From NCBI RefSeq assembly GCF_002794355.1, contig NZ_PGOI01000001.1, forward strand, positions 275,665-339,664: 64,000 bases of DNA, in the 5' to 3' direction. The position numbers and the translations under genes are program-made. Origin of the DNA: Pseudorhodobacter sp. MZDSW-24AT (GTDB lineage: Bacteria > Pseudomonadota > Alphaproteobacteria > Rhodobacterales > Rhodobacteraceae). Of this stretch, positions 1 through 8,435 are shown one piece after another. The notes under the pieces are model-generated. The model was given only the letters and a program-made list of their open reading frames with translations. It was not told where the DNA came from and ran no database searches. How positions within the stretch are numbered: the stretch's first letter is position 1; every line of letters starts with the position of its first letter.

Positions 1-58
1 CTAAGGCCTGTCGGCCAGTCTGTGAGGGCAGGCGCGGCGGTGGCCCGCGCCCGATGGA

Positions 59-1192
59 TCAGCGGGTGTAATGAATGCGCCAGAAATCCTGCCAGTCCTG
101 ACGGGCTTCCCAATCGTCAAGCGCGGTGGCCGCGTTGTAGATGAAGATGCGATCCGCCACCGCCATCAGGCCCGAAGGTTCATCGGCGGGCATGGAAATG
201 GTGCGGTTGGTGGGGATCTTGCCATCGACCATCTGGGGCATGATGCCCTCTTCGGTCAGGGTGTAATGCACGAAAAGCCGCGCCAGATTGGGGCTTTTCG
301 TGCCCGAGGCAATCAGCGCCAGCTTGGTGTAATTCCAGCCCACCCAAGGGGTCAGCGTGTCGCACAGGCCCAGTTTATAGCCCTGATCGCTGTTGTCGCG
401 GAACTTGGCCGAACTGAGCAGGCCAAAGAACGGCGCGGCCTGACCGGGCGCGCCAATGGCGGCCGAGGCGGCATCGTCGCCATCGGTGAGCAAGGGCGCA
501 TTGGCGGCCAGCGCCTTGACCCAAGCCGCGGTGGCGCTGGCTTCCTCGGTTTCCAGCGGCTTGCCGTAATGGGCCTCATAGGCTGCGGCAACCTGCGCGT
601 CGGCATGAGATTGCATCTGGTTGAACCAGTCGGGATAGGTGCCCTTGGTCAGCGGGTCGACAAAGGTGACCTTGCGGTGCCACTCCGGGTCGGTGAGTTG
701 CCAGATGTTGGTGACGGGGCAGCTGTCATACACTTCGGTGTTATAGGCAAAGACATTGGCATTGGTGGTGATGGCCAGCGGGTTGTGAAATTGCGCGGGC
801 ACCACATCCACCATGTCTGGCGGAATCCAGCTTTCCACGAAACCTTCGGGCAGCAATTGCGCCACCCCGGCGGGGGTATCGGTGATCAGCGCCACATCGC
901 CTTGCACATTGCCCGATTGCGCTTCACGCACGATCATTTCCAGCTGGGCATTGGCCGAAACCTTGATGCCCGTGACCTGCATGCCGTATTTGGCGGAGAA
1001 CGCCTCGGCCATGTCGACGATCTTGCCGGTGCTGTCATAAACGTTGATGGGCGCTTCACTGCGGGCGGCGGTGACAAGGGCCTCAAGATCAAAGGGCGGC
1101 GCTGTCTGGGCCTGCGCGGCGGCGGCTTGCACGACAAGCGCAAGCGCGGAGGCAAGAGCAAGCGACGGCCTTGGCGTTTTGGGGGATGTCAT
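59..1192 (-). CDS. ABC transporter solute-binding protein (copy 1 of a tandem pair)
   Basis: Predicted periplasmic solute-binding protein of 377 residues, of the kind that feeds Fe3+, polyamine or phosphonate-type ABC importers. The N-terminus has a positively charged start, a hydrophobic Ala/Leu/Val stretch and AQAQ-like cleavage sites near residue 28, so it should be secreted. The ATG at 1192 was chosen because GAGG lies about 8 bases before it; a longer reading to 1231 adds 13 residues with no better site. It is clearly paralogous to the gene just upstream (1277-2431): both have FDLEALV/IAAA near the mature start, YDSTGKIV, VWAYNTEVYD or VFAYNTEVYD, and a C-terminus ending DWQDFWRIHYTR or DWQDFWRTHYTR. 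It is the last gene of the minus-strand operon 5474-59. The ligand cannot be read from the sequence. Confidence 0.88.
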   Translation of the reverse strand: MTSPKTPRPSLALASALALVVQAAAAQAQTAPPFDLEALVTAARSEAPINVYDSTGKIVDMAEAFSAKYGMQVTGIKVSANAQLEMIVREAQSGNVQGDVALITDTPAGVAQLLPEGFVESWIPPDMVDVVPAQFHNPLAITTNANVFAYNTEVYDSCPVTNIWQLTDPEWHRKVTFVDPLTKGTYPDWFNQMQSHADAQVAAAYEAHYGKPLETEEASATAAWVKALAANAPLLTDGDDAASAAIGAPGQAAPFFGLLSSAKFRDNSDQGYKLGLCDTLTPWVGWNYTKLALIASGTKSPNLARLFVHYTLTEEGIMPQMVDGKIPTNRTISMPADEPSGLMAVADRIFIYNAATALDDWEARQDWQDFWRIHYTR

Positions 1193-1237
1193 GGGATCTA
1201 CCTCTGTTGGGGCGCGGCGGCCCCGATGCAACAGGGG

Positions 1238-1265
1238 GTGGCCGGGGCTTGCGCGCTCCGGCCAC
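1238..1265. promoter_or_regulatory. GC-rich hairpin between the two binding-protein genes
   Basis: Perfect 8-base inverted repeat, GTGGCCGG and CCGGCCAC, separated by 12 bases. It lies directly after the stop codon of the upstream binding-protein gene and before the start of the next. There is no T-run, so it looks like an mRNA-stabilising or processing hairpin rather than a full terminator (inference). Confidence 0.5.
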
Positions 1266-1276
1266 CGGGGCCAAGC

Positions 1277-2431
1277 TCAGCGGGTGTAATGCGTCCGCCA
1301 GAAGTCCTGCCAATCCTGCCGCAGGTCATAGTCGGACAGCGCCGAGGCCGAGGTGTAGGGCATCATCTGATCAAGGATCTCACCCACGCCCGAAGGCTCT
1401 TCGGCATGCAGCGGCACCTCGGTGTTGGACGAGATCTTGCCGTCCAGCGTTTGCGGATGAATGCCTTCCTCGGTCATCAGAAAGCGCAGGAACAAGCGCG
1501 CGGCATTGGGGCTTTTCGACTTGGTGGAGACCACGCCAAAGCCCGGATACATCCAGCCCGAAAAGGGCGCCATCCCGGCGCACAGGCCCAGTTGCAGCCC
1601 ATCAGGCGCATTGTCGCGGAACTTTGCGGTGGAGACGAGGCCAAGGAAAGGCTCGGCCTGTCCCTTGGCCCCCACGGCCTCACCGGCAGCCGAATCCGAG
1701 TCCGTCAGCAAAGGCGCGTTCTGGGCCAAGGCCCGAAGCCAAGCCTTGGTCGCGGTCGGCGCATCGGTTTCCAAGGGCTTGCCATAATGCGCCTCATAGG
1801 CGGCGGCGACTTCGGCATCGAAATGGGTTTCCAGCTGGTTGAACCAATCGGTGTAGGACGGTTTGCCCAGCGGATCTTGGAAGGCGACGCGGCGGTTCCA
1901 CTCGGGGTCGGTCAGCGCCCAGATGTTGCTGACGGGGCAAGTGTCATAGACCTCGGTGTTATAGGCCCAGACGTTGGGGGCCGAGACAACCACCAGCGGG
2001 TCCTGCTGTGCCTCGGGGATCGTGGCGGCCAGATCCGGGGGCAGCCAGCTTTCCACCAGCCCCATGGGGAAAAGCTGCGCCACGGCAGGCGGGACATCAT
2101 GCACCACCGCGACATCGCCGATGATATTGCCCGACTGGCCTTCGCGGGTCAGCAATTCGATCTGCTGCCCGCTCGACACTTTGGACCCATTGGCGGGGAT
2201 GCCGTATTTTTCGGTGAACGCGGCGGCGATCTCGACGATCTTGCCGGTGGAGTCATAGGCGGTGATGGGCGGCTCGGCCTTGGCGGCGGCGATGAGCGCT
2301 TCAAGGTCGAAGCCTTCGGCATCCCATGCGTTTTGCGCCAGCGCCGCTTGCGCCAGCATCAGCGTGGCAAGGCCGGTGCCGAGCAGTGTGGCCCGGTTCC
2401 TGACGGTCCGGCGGGTCTTCAAGTGGGTCAT
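1277..2431 (-). CDS. ABC transporter solute-binding protein (copy 2 of a tandem pair)
   Basis: Predicted periplasmic binding protein of 384 residues, paralogous to the downstream gene at 59-1192. The N-terminus is MTHLKTRRTV followed by a hydrophobic segment ending near AQAALAQNAW, a typical Sec signal peptide. The ATG at 2431 is preceded by a strong GGAGGAG site. The mature region shows YDSTGKIVEIAAAF, a WAYNTEVYDTCPVSN block and a C-terminal DWQDFWRTHYTR, as in the other copy. The family is the extracellular solute-binding fold used by FbpA/PotD-like and aminoethylphosphonate-like importers. It follows the ATPase gene by 38 bases in the same operon. The ligand is unknown. Two such proteins served by one permease and ATPase suggests two related ligands or a dosage effect (inference). 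Confidence 0.9.
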   Translation of the reverse strand: MTHLKTRRTVRNRATLLGTGLATLMLAQAALAQNAWDAEGFDLEALIAAAKAEPPITAYDSTGKIVEIAAAFTEKYGIPANGSKVSSGQQIELLTREGQSGNIIGDVAVVHDVPPAVAQLFPMGLVESWLPPDLAATIPEAQQDPLVVVSAPNVWAYNTEVYDTCPVSNIWALTDPEWNRRVAFQDPLGKPSYTDWFNQLETHFDAEVAAAYEAHYGKPLETDAPTATKAWLRALAQNAPLLTDSDSAAGEAVGAKGQAEPFLGLVSTAKFRDNAPDGLQLGLCAGMAPFSGWMYPGFGVVSTKSKSPNAARLFLRFLMTEEGIHPQTLDGKISSNTEVPLHAEEPSGVGEILDQMMPYTSASALSDYDLRQDWQDFWRTHYTR

Positions 2432-2469
2432 GGTCCAGTCTCCTCCCTGGGGTGTGGTGTGCCTGTTGG

Positions 2470-3624
2470 TCAGGCGATCTTTTTTGTGGTGTGAGGTTGG
2501 GCGCGCGCGACAGCGGCCAGCATGTCATCGGCTTGGGTCAGGCGGGTGCCGTCGGCGGCAAAGACATGCAGCGCGTCGGGCGCCACCCAGAAGCGGGCGC
2601 GGCTGCCGTCCTTGAGGCGCGGCGCGATATGGGTGGTGGCGAACAGCGTGGTTTCCGCCGTGCGCAGTTCCAAGATCCAGCTGCCGCCGGTGGGCAGAAC
2701 ACCCGTCACCGTGGCATCCACGCCAAAGGCGCCGCGCGGCATGTCTTCGGCGCGTTCCGAAACGCTGATCGCCTCGGGACGCAGGCCAACCGAGCCTGCA
2801 TGACCAAGCGCCGGAACATGATCGCTGAAGTATCGCCGCGCCGCCATCGCCAGATCAGACCCCGCGCCCAGTTCAATGATGTTGATGGGCGGGCTGCCGA
2901 CAAACTCGGCGACAAAGCGGTTGGCGGGTCGGTCGTAGATGTCATTCGGGCTGCCCACTTGTTGCAGGCGCCCTTCGCTCATCACGGCGATCGAGGTGGC
3001 GAGCGTCATTGCCTCCCATTGGTCATGGGTGACAAAAACGATGGTGGTCTTGAATTCCGCGTGCAGGCGCTTGAGTTCCGCCCGCATTTCCAGTCGCAGA
3101 CGCGCATCAAGGTTTGACAGCGGCTCGTCGAGCAAAAGCACATTGGGGTTGACCGCAAGCATCCGGGCCAAGGCCACACGCTGCTGCTGACCGCCCGAAA
3201 GCTGGGTGGGGTAACGGTCGCGGTATTTCTCGATGCCCAGCGTTTTCATCACCGCATTCACACGGGCTTCGCGCTCGGCCTTGGGCACGTTGCGCAGGCG
3301 CAGGCCGAAATCGGTGTTGCGTTCGATGGTCAGATGCGGCCAAAGCGCATAGCTTTGGAAGACCAGCCCCATGTCGCGCCGTTCCGGCGGCACGAATGTG
3401 GCGGTGGCCACGTTGTCCACCACGCGCTCGCCCACCTTGATCTCGCCCGAGGTCAGGTTTTCCAGCCCGGCGATCATGCGCAAGGTGGTGGTCTTGCCAC
3501 AGCCCGACGGCCCCAGCAGGCACATGAAGGCGCCATCTTCGATGTCGAGGTTCAGGTCCGACACCGCGTTGATGATGCCGTTTCCATAGCTTTTGTCTGC
3601 GTCGCGCAGGGTAATCTTGGGCAT
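2470..3624 (-). CDS. ABC transporter ATP-binding protein (FbpC/PotA-like)
   Basis: ATPase subunit of 384 residues that would energise the importer encoded around it at the inner face of the cytoplasmic membrane. Walker A is GPSGCGKTTT near residue 38, the signature is LSGGQQQR, Walker B is LLLDEPLSNLDA, and the switch histidine is in VFVTHDQWEAM. The last roughly 120 residues look like the TOBE regulatory domain of Fe3+/polyamine/sugar importers. The start at 3624 lies 5 bases after the permease stop, so the two are probably co-translated. Substrate cannot be assigned from this subunit. Confidence 0.93.
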   Translation of the reverse strand: MPKITLRDADKSYGNGIINAVSDLNLDIEDGAFMCLLGPSGCGKTTTLRMIAGLENLTSGEIKVGERVVDNVATATFVPPERRDMGLVFQSYALWPHLTIERNTDFGLRLRNVPKAEREARVNAVMKTLGIEKYRDRYPTQLSGGQQQRVALARMLAVNPNVLLLDEPLSNLDARLRLEMRAELKRLHAEFKTTIVFVTHDQWEAMTLATSIAVMSEGRLQQVGSPNDIYDRPANRFVAEFVGSPPINIIELGAGSDLAMAARRYFSDHVPALGHAGSVGLRPEAISVSERAEDMPRGAFGVDATVTGVLPTGGSWILELRTAETTLFATTHIAPRLKDGSRARFWVAPDALHVFAADGTRLTQADDMLAAVARAQPHTTKKIA

Positions 3625-3629
3625 TGGTC

Positions 3630-5474
3630 TTAGCTCCCCAATCCGTCGGCCAGATTGGTCTTGGTGACCTTCTGCGCCAGAACTGTTCCGAAATAGGCGA
3701 CCCCGGCGATGATGAGCACCACCGCATTGGCGGCCTGGGTGTAGTTGTAATCAATGAGCCGCAGCGAATAGGTCGTCAGCACATCGGTGGCGGGCACGGC
3801 GAGGATGACAAAGAGGCTGAGCCCCTTGATCCCCGAAATGAAGGGCAGCAGCACGCCGGTCACCAAGGCCCCTTTCTGGATCGGAATGATGATGGCGGTC
3901 ATGCGGCGGAACCACCCTGCCCCTGCGATCTGCGCGGCCTCTTCGGGGTCGCGGCCCAGCTGCATCATGGCCGAGATCCCGGCGCGCGAGGCATAGGGCA
4001 TCTGATCGGCGATCAGCGCCAGCATCAGGATGGCGGCGGTGCCGTAAAGCGCCGGAACCGGGCCCCGCTGCACGGCAAAAAGCGACAGGTAGGCGGCAGC
4101 GAAGGCGATCCCCGGCACCAGATAGGGCAAGAAGGTGACCTGACGCAGGAAGACCGACAGCGGTTTGACAGGGGTGCGCACCACGACATAGCCCACCAGC
4201 AGGCCCAGAAGGCCGGAACAGGCCGAAGCGATGCCGACGATCCACAGCGTGTTCCATGCCGCGCGCCACAGATCGGGTGTCAGCAGCACCCCGCTGCGCA
4301 TGGCGACGGTTTCAAGATTGGTGCCGATCCAGTAATCCAGCGTGAAGTTGGACCATGCAAAATTCGCAGGCACCCGCATCACGGTGGACAGCACCAGCGT
4401 CAGCAGCGGCAGGCCGACCGAGATCAGGAACACCGTGGCGGCAAAGCCGGTGGCCGGCAGGCGCCATTTGCCAAGGCTTTTGCGGCGCGCCATCGCGCCC
4501 TTGCTGCCCACGGTGACAAAGCGGCGCGCCTCGCGCACCAGACGGGCATCGATCATCAGCGAGATCACCCCGATCAGCATGATCGCCCCGGCCAGCACCG
4601 CCGCCACGCCAGTCTGGCGCGAGCCGATGCTGCGATACAGCGAGGTGGCCAGCACATCGTATTTCACCGGCAGGCCAAGCACATAGGCCACGCCAAATTC
4701 CCCAAGGCACTTGGCGAAGATCAGGATCACCGCGCTCATCAGCGACGGCAGCATCAAGGGCAGGATGATCTGCCACGCCACCACGCGCGGCCCGGCCCCA
4801 AGGATGCGGGCGGAATCTTCCAGCTGCGAGTCAAAGCGGCGCAAGGCATTGCCGACCAGCAGGATGACGAAAGGCGTGTAATGCAGCGCCAGAATAAGCG
4901 TGATCGGCACTTGCCCATAGGCAAGCCAATCGGGCGGCGAGAAGCCAAGGTTCTCCATCCAGCCTTGCTGGCCACCGACAGAGCGGTTCTTGAACAAGGT
5001 GGTCCACGCCAGCGCAAAGGTCCAAGCGGGCAGCATGTAAGGCACGATCAGCGCGGTGGCAAACCAGCGGCGCGCGAACATATCGGTGCGGCTCAAAAGC
5101 CAGGCAAGGATGCAGCCGATCACCAGCGAAATGCCGATCACACTGAACGAGATGGTGAAGGTGTTGACCAGCGGTTTCCAGAACAGGTCGCTGGCCACCG
5201 GCGAGGTCAGGGTGCGCAGCACATAGTAAAAGGTGAAGCTGCCCGCAGGCTCGCCGATGCGGCGTTCATCGCCGAATTGCACGCGGCCTGCATCCAGCAG
5301 AAGCGAGAGGATCGGCACCACGATCAGATAGGCAAAAAGCAGCGCCACCAGCACGCCGATCAGCGTGGTCGGCTCGCGCAGGGCGATCTTGGCACGATAG
5401 CGCAGCACGGCGCTGCGCGAGGGCTTGGCGGCCCGTCCGGCGGGCGCGACGGTCGAAACTCCCACACCGCTCAT
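3630..5474 (-). CDS. ABC transporter permease, double-domain (FbpB/ThiP-like)
   Basis: Inner-membrane permease of about 614 residues made of two homologous six-helix halves, the layout of FbpB and ThiP-type permeases. Each half carries an EAA-type coupling loop: EDSARILGAGPRVVAWQ in the first and PEEAAQIAGAGWFRRMT in the second. About twelve hydrophobic segments are visible. The start is uncertain. I give the ATG at 5474, but an in-frame GTG about 39 bases upstream (5513) is also open, and that region contains a TTGCAC-N4-GTGCAA palindrome that looks regulatory. It is the first gene of the operon that continues through the ATPase and both binding proteins, and lies downstream of the promoter region at 5680-5735. 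Confidence 0.9.
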   Translation of the reverse strand: MSGVGVSTVAPAGRAAKPSRSAVLRYRAKIALREPTTLIGVLVALLFAYLIVVPILSLLLDAGRVQFGDERRIGEPAGSFTFYYVLRTLTSPVASDLFWKPLVNTFTISFSVIGISLVIGCILAWLLSRTDMFARRWFATALIVPYMLPAWTFALAWTTLFKNRSVGGQQGWMENLGFSPPDWLAYGQVPITLILALHYTPFVILLVGNALRRFDSQLEDSARILGAGPRVVAWQIILPLMLPSLMSAVILIFAKCLGEFGVAYVLGLPVKYDVLATSLYRSIGSRQTGVAAVLAGAIMLIGVISLMIDARLVREARRFVTVGSKGAMARRKSLGKWRLPATGFAATVFLISVGLPLLTLVLSTVMRVPANFAWSNFTLDYWIGTNLETVAMRSGVLLTPDLWRAAWNTLWIVGIASACSGLLGLLVGYVVVRTPVKPLSVFLRQVTFLPYLVPGIAFAAAYLSLFAVQRGPVPALYGTAAILMLALIADQMPYASRAGISAMMQLGRDPEEAAQIAGAGWFRRMTAIIIPIQKGALVTGVLLPFISGIKGLSLFVILAVPATDVLTTYSLRLIDYNYTQAANAVVLIIAGVAYFGTVLAQKVTKTNLADGLGS

Positions 5475-5507
5475 GACGGGGCGCCCCCGCGCAAGCCTCG
5501 GGCGCGG

Positions 5508-5523
5508 TTGCACCAGGGTGCAA
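5508..5523. promoter_or_regulatory. Inverted repeat TTGCAC-N4-GTGCAA near the permease start
   Basis: On the plus strand the site reads TTGCACCAGGGTGCAA; the 6-base arms are perfect. The same arms occur at 5717-5732. It lies 34 bases before the assumed permease start and overlaps a possible alternative GTG start. Likely a binding site for a dimeric regulator (inference). Confidence 0.5.
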
Positions 5524-5668
5524 GATTGGGAGCGCCCAAGGGCACTGATTGTAGCGGCATGACGTTCCTCCCGTGACGGGCCCTGCCCTCCCCGGCAGGT
5601 GACCCGACGTGTTCCCTCTGGCCCGTGCCAAGGCGCGTCCGTGACTCGCCCCGCAAACCAGAAACTTT

Positions 5669-5709
5669 CTGTGCAAGCTCAGCATCGGCAGGGATTGCCC
5701 TCAAGTCAA
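5669..5709 (-). promoter_or_regulatory. Candidate sigma-70 promoter of the first ABC operon, with half-operator
   Basis: On the minus strand TTGACT (5709-5704) is followed after 17 bases by GATGCT (5686-5681). The -35 matches consensus at five of six positions, the -10 at three. A half-site TTGCACAG (5676-5669) sits about where transcription would begin. The promoter fires toward the permease gene. Confidence 0.45.
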
Positions 5710-5716
5710 GGAGTTT

Positions 5717-5732
5717 TTGCACAGCTGTGCAA
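5717..5732. promoter_or_regulatory. Perfect 16-bp palindrome TTGCACAGCTGTGCAA
   Basis: The sequence is its own reverse complement over all 16 bases. It sits just upstream of the candidate -35 box of the first ABC operon. Its arms recur at 5508-5523 and a half-site at 5669-5676, which argues for a real operator. The regulator is not identifiable here. Confidence 0.6.
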
Positions 5733-5794
5733 GATGCCCGGCGTCGCTGTTTTCAAGGGTTTTGCGACGGTGCGGGCGCCGGTGTGGGCAAGAC

Positions 5795-5825
5795 AAAAGG
5801 GCTCTGCCTTTTGCTGGCAGAGCCC
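5795..5825 (-). terminator. Intrinsic terminator after the phosphoesterase gene
   Basis: Inverted repeat GGGCTCTGCC and GGCAGAGCCC with a 7-base loop. On the minus strand it is followed by TTTTGTC. It lies 45 bases after the stop codon of the gene at 5871-6668 and separates the two ABC operons. Confidence 0.8.
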
Positions 5826-5870
5826 CGTTTTGCAAGATGCGCGAAGACGGCGGCGGCCAGGGTCCGCAGC

Positions 5871-6668
5871 CTAAGGCGCAAGATCGCCGCGCGGCGGCAG
5901 ACTGACCTGTCGGGGATGCACGCCAAAACTGCCATCGGCACGCCGATGGTGCAGCCAATAGGCATAGGGCCCGTCGCTCAGCGGCGGCTCTTCGGTGCCG
6001 TCAAAGCCAAAGCCATATTGAAACGCCGGACTGCCGCCCACGGCGGCATAATGCCCTGCCCACTGGCTGTGAAAAGCCTGATGCACATGGCCGCACAGCA
6101 AGCGCAACGGCGTTCGATGCGCCTCTAGGAGTGCCGCCAGCCGCGCCCCGCCTTGTCGCAGGGCGCTGGCATCCCAATGCGCGTTGCCGGTGGGAAACGG
6201 CGGATGGTGCAGCAGCAGGAACACCGGGCCTTGCACCACGGCAAGACGCGCCTCCAGCCAGTCCAGCTGGGCCGTGTCCAGCGCGCCCTCGACCCGTCCG
6301 GGGATCAGACTGTCAAGCCCCAGAAGATGCGCGCCCGCGACCTCGGCTTCAAAGTGCAAGGTGTCGGGCGCGGCATAGGGGATGGTGCTGTCAAACGCCG
6401 CCCGCATCGGACCGCGCTTGTCGTGGTTGCCGGGCACCACGAACACGGGCATCGGCAGCGGCGCAAGAATGTCGCGCACCAGCGCATAATCGGCGTCCGA
6501 TCCGCCATCCGCCACATCGCCGGTAATCAGCACCGCATCGGGCGCCTGCGGCAGGGCCAGCAGATCCGCCACCACGCGGGCGGCCATCTGCGGTGCATCG
6601 AGGCGCACGGGCGCGGTTTCCGGCGCGCCCGCGCTGATGTGCAGATCCGAGAGATGGGCAATCAGCAT
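5871..6668 (-). CDS. Metallophosphoesterase / phosphodiesterase (class III cyclic-nucleotide PDE fold)
   Basis: Cytoplasmic calcineurin-like hydrolase of 265 residues with no signal peptide. The metal-binding motifs appear in order: SDLHIS near residue 7, GDVADGGSD near 50, GNHDKRG near 80, LLHHPPF near 150 and GHVHQAF near 190. This matches the fold of CpdA and Rv0805-type enzymes, which cleave phosphodiester bonds using two metal ions. It is the last gene of the transporter operon 10599-5871, starting 5 bases after the permease stop, so its substrate is probably what the importer delivers: perhaps a glycerophosphodiester or similar compound (inference). A role in cAMP turnover is possible but less favoured by context. 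Confidence 0.85.
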   Translation of the reverse strand: MLIAHLSDLHISAGAPETAPVRLDAPQMAARVVADLLALPQAPDAVLITGDVADGGSDADYALVRDILAPLPMPVFVVPGNHDKRGPMRAAFDSTIPYAAPDTLHFEAEVAGAHLLGLDSLIPGRVEGALDTAQLDWLEARLAVVQGPVFLLLHHPPFPTGNAHWDASALRQGGARLAALLEAHRTPLRLLCGHVHQAFHSQWAGHYAAVGGSPAFQYGFGFDGTEEPPLSDGPYAYWLHHRRADGSFGVHPRQVSLPPRGDLAP

Positions 6669-6673
6669 GGGGC

Positions 6674-7498
6674 TTACCTTCCGATCCGCGACAGCACATC
6701 GGCCTTCAGGAACCGCTCGATCACCAGCATGAACCCGATGGACGGGATCAAAAGGATCAGCGCGGTGATGGCGGCGATCTGGTAATTCCCGCCCATCGAG
6801 GCGTTGAACATCAGGATCGGCAACGTGGTGATGTCGGGGGTGCCGACAAAGAAGGTGCCGGTGAATTCGTCGATGCTGTCAAGGAACACAAAGATCGACG
6901 CCGCGACAAGGCCGGGGAACGCCTGAGGCAAGGTGATGTCCCAGAAGGTGCGCAAGAGCGCAGCGCCAAGGTTGCGGGCGGCCTCTTCCATCGTGCGGTC
7001 GACGGCGGAAAAGGCGGCGGTGGCGATCCAGACGGCATAGACAAGCCCGGGCAGCGAATGCACCAGCACCACGCCGGTATAGGTGCCGTTCAGCCCAAGG
7101 CCATAGAACATCTGCGCGATGTTCACAAAGATCGGCAGGCTGGGAAAGGCCTGTGGCAAAAGGAAGATCAGCATGATCAGCGCGCGCGCGGGCAGGCGCA
7201 GCCGCGCCAGCGCATAGCCCGCAGGCACCGCAAGCGCCATCGACAGCGCCACCGTCGCCAGCGCGATCCAGACCGAGTTGAAGAGCGAGGTCCACGCCCC
7301 TGCGCGCGGGCGGAACACCCGCGCCCAGAAGTCAAAGCCGAATTCGGTGGGGTAACGCGCCGGAAAGAACCACTTTTCAGCAAAAGCCCAAAGAAACAGG
7401 TTCGTCAGCGGCCCGAACACCACAAAGGCGCAAAAGCCGATCATCACGGCGGGCATCAGATGGGAAGCCCCGCGCCGGGCAAGCTGTGCAATCGCCAT
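6674..7498 (-). CDS. ABC transporter permease (PotC/ThiP-like half)
   Basis: Inner-membrane permease of 274 residues with six likely helices. The coupling EAA loop is visible as MEEAARNLGAALLRTFWDITLPQAFPG near residue 170. It forms the second half of a heteromeric channel with the gene just upstream. The ATG at 7498 lies one base from the stop of that gene, indicating translational coupling. The family is the PotB/PotC and FbpB class that serves polyamines, iron and phosphonates. The substrate is not visible in this subunit. Confidence 0.92.
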   Translation of the reverse strand: MAIAQLARRGASHLMPAVMIGFCAFVVFGPLTNLFLWAFAEKWFFPARYPTEFGFDFWARVFRPRAGAWTSLFNSVWIALATVALSMALAVPAGYALARLRLPARALIMLIFLLPQAFPSLPIFVNIAQMFYGLGLNGTYTGVVLVHSLPGLVYAVWIATAAFSAVDRTMEEAARNLGAALLRTFWDITLPQAFPGLVAASIFVFLDSIDEFTGTFFVGTPDITTLPILMFNASMGGNYQIAAITALILLIPSIGFMLVIERFLKADVLSRIGR

Positions 7499-7499
7499 C

Positions 7500-8366
7500 T
7501 TAACGCACCCCTTCCTTGTGCTGGCTCAGCGTCATCCGCAAGTAAACGTAAGCGGCCACGGCTGTGATCAGGTAGGAGAACAGGCCCAGCGCATTGGCGA
7601 CCGCGTAATCGCCGTAATAGGTCACCCGATGCGCCATCATCGCCGTCATCATGGTGGGATTGCCCGCAATCACCATCAAGGGCACCGACAGCACCGAAAG
7701 GATGGTGACCAGCGACAGGATCAGCCCGACCAACAGCGTGCCACGCACTTGCGGCAGCACGATCTGCAACAGGCAGCGCAGGCGCCCTGCCCCCATGTTG
7801 CGCGCGGCCTCGATGGTCGAGCGGTCGACCGAAGCCATCGCCCCCGCCAGCAGCAGCGTCACGAAAGGCACCTGCTTCCATGCGAATGTCAGCACCAACC
7901 CGCGCCAGTCCAGCAGGCTTTGCGCCAGCGCAGGGTCCATCAGGCCGGAATCGATCAGCAGGCCGTTCATCAGCCCATTGCGCGCCAGAAAGCTGCGCGC
8001 GGTTTGCCCCGCCACGATGAACGGGATGAACAAGGGCCAACGATAAAGCCAGCGCAACGCCGTCACCGCCCAAGGCGTGGCCCCCAGCGTGAGATACCCC
8101 GCAATCGCAATCGAGATGACCGAGATCAGCGCCAGCGAGCCCAGCGTCACCAGCACGGTAAAGATCAGGTCACGGCCATAAAGCTCGATGGCGGTGCGCA
8201 GATGCGCGGTGGTCAGCCCGCCTTCGGCATCGACAAAGGCAAAGATCACCGACCGCGCCAGCGGCACCACATACAAAAGCGCAATCGCCAAAAGCGCGGG
8301 CGCAATCAGCAAAAGGCCGGGCAACATCCCGCGCAAGGGCGACGGAGGGGCGTGGACGGTGGACAT
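7500..8366 (-). CDS. ABC transporter permease (PotB-like half)
   Basis: Inner-membrane permease of 288 residues, the partner of the gene at 6674-7498. The coupling loop reads STIEAARNMGAGRLRCLLQIVLPQ near residue 185. The ATG at 8366 was preferred to the longer reading from 8432 because GAAGGT lies upstream and the extra 22 residues are Arg/Pro-rich and unlike a permease start. There are six predicted membrane segments. It is separated from the binding-protein gene by 69 bases that hold a GC-rich hairpin. Confidence 0.9.
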   Translation of the reverse strand: MSTVHAPPSPLRGMLPGLLLIAPALLAIALLYVVPLARSVIFAFVDAEGGLTTAHLRTAIELYGRDLIFTVLVTLGSLALISVISIAIAGYLTLGATPWAVTALRWLYRWPLFIPFIVAGQTARSFLARNGLMNGLLIDSGLMDPALAQSLLDWRGLVLTFAWKQVPFVTLLLAGAMASVDRSTIEAARNMGAGRLRCLLQIVLPQVRGTLLVGLILSLVTILSVLSVPLMVIAGNPTMMTAMMAHRVTYYGDYAVANALGLFSYLITAVAAYVYLRMTLSQHKEGVR

Positions 8367-8399
8367 CGGGCGCAGACCTTCGGGAAACGGATGGAAAAC

Positions 8400-8429
8400 G
8401 CCGGGGCGACGGCAGCGCCGCGCCCCGGC
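8400..8429. promoter_or_regulatory. GC-rich hairpin after the binding-protein gene
   Basis: Perfect 9-base arms GCCGGGGCG and CGCCCCGGC with a 12-base loop. It lies directly downstream of the binding-protein stop and has no T-run. By analogy with other binding-protein operons it may protect the upstream mRNA or partly stop transcription, so that more binding protein than permease is made (inference). Confidence 0.5.
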
Positions 8430-8435
8430 CAAGGG

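Larger units (their letters stand above)
5475..5870. other. Intergenic region: terminator of one operon and promoter/operators of the next
   Basis: About 396 bases with no supported gene. Reading on the minus strand it holds, in order, the terminator of the phosphoesterase operon (5795-5825), a perfect palindrome (5717-5732), a candidate promoter (5681-5709), a half-site (5669-5676) and a second palindrome (5508-5523) just before the permease. Confidence 0.7.
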
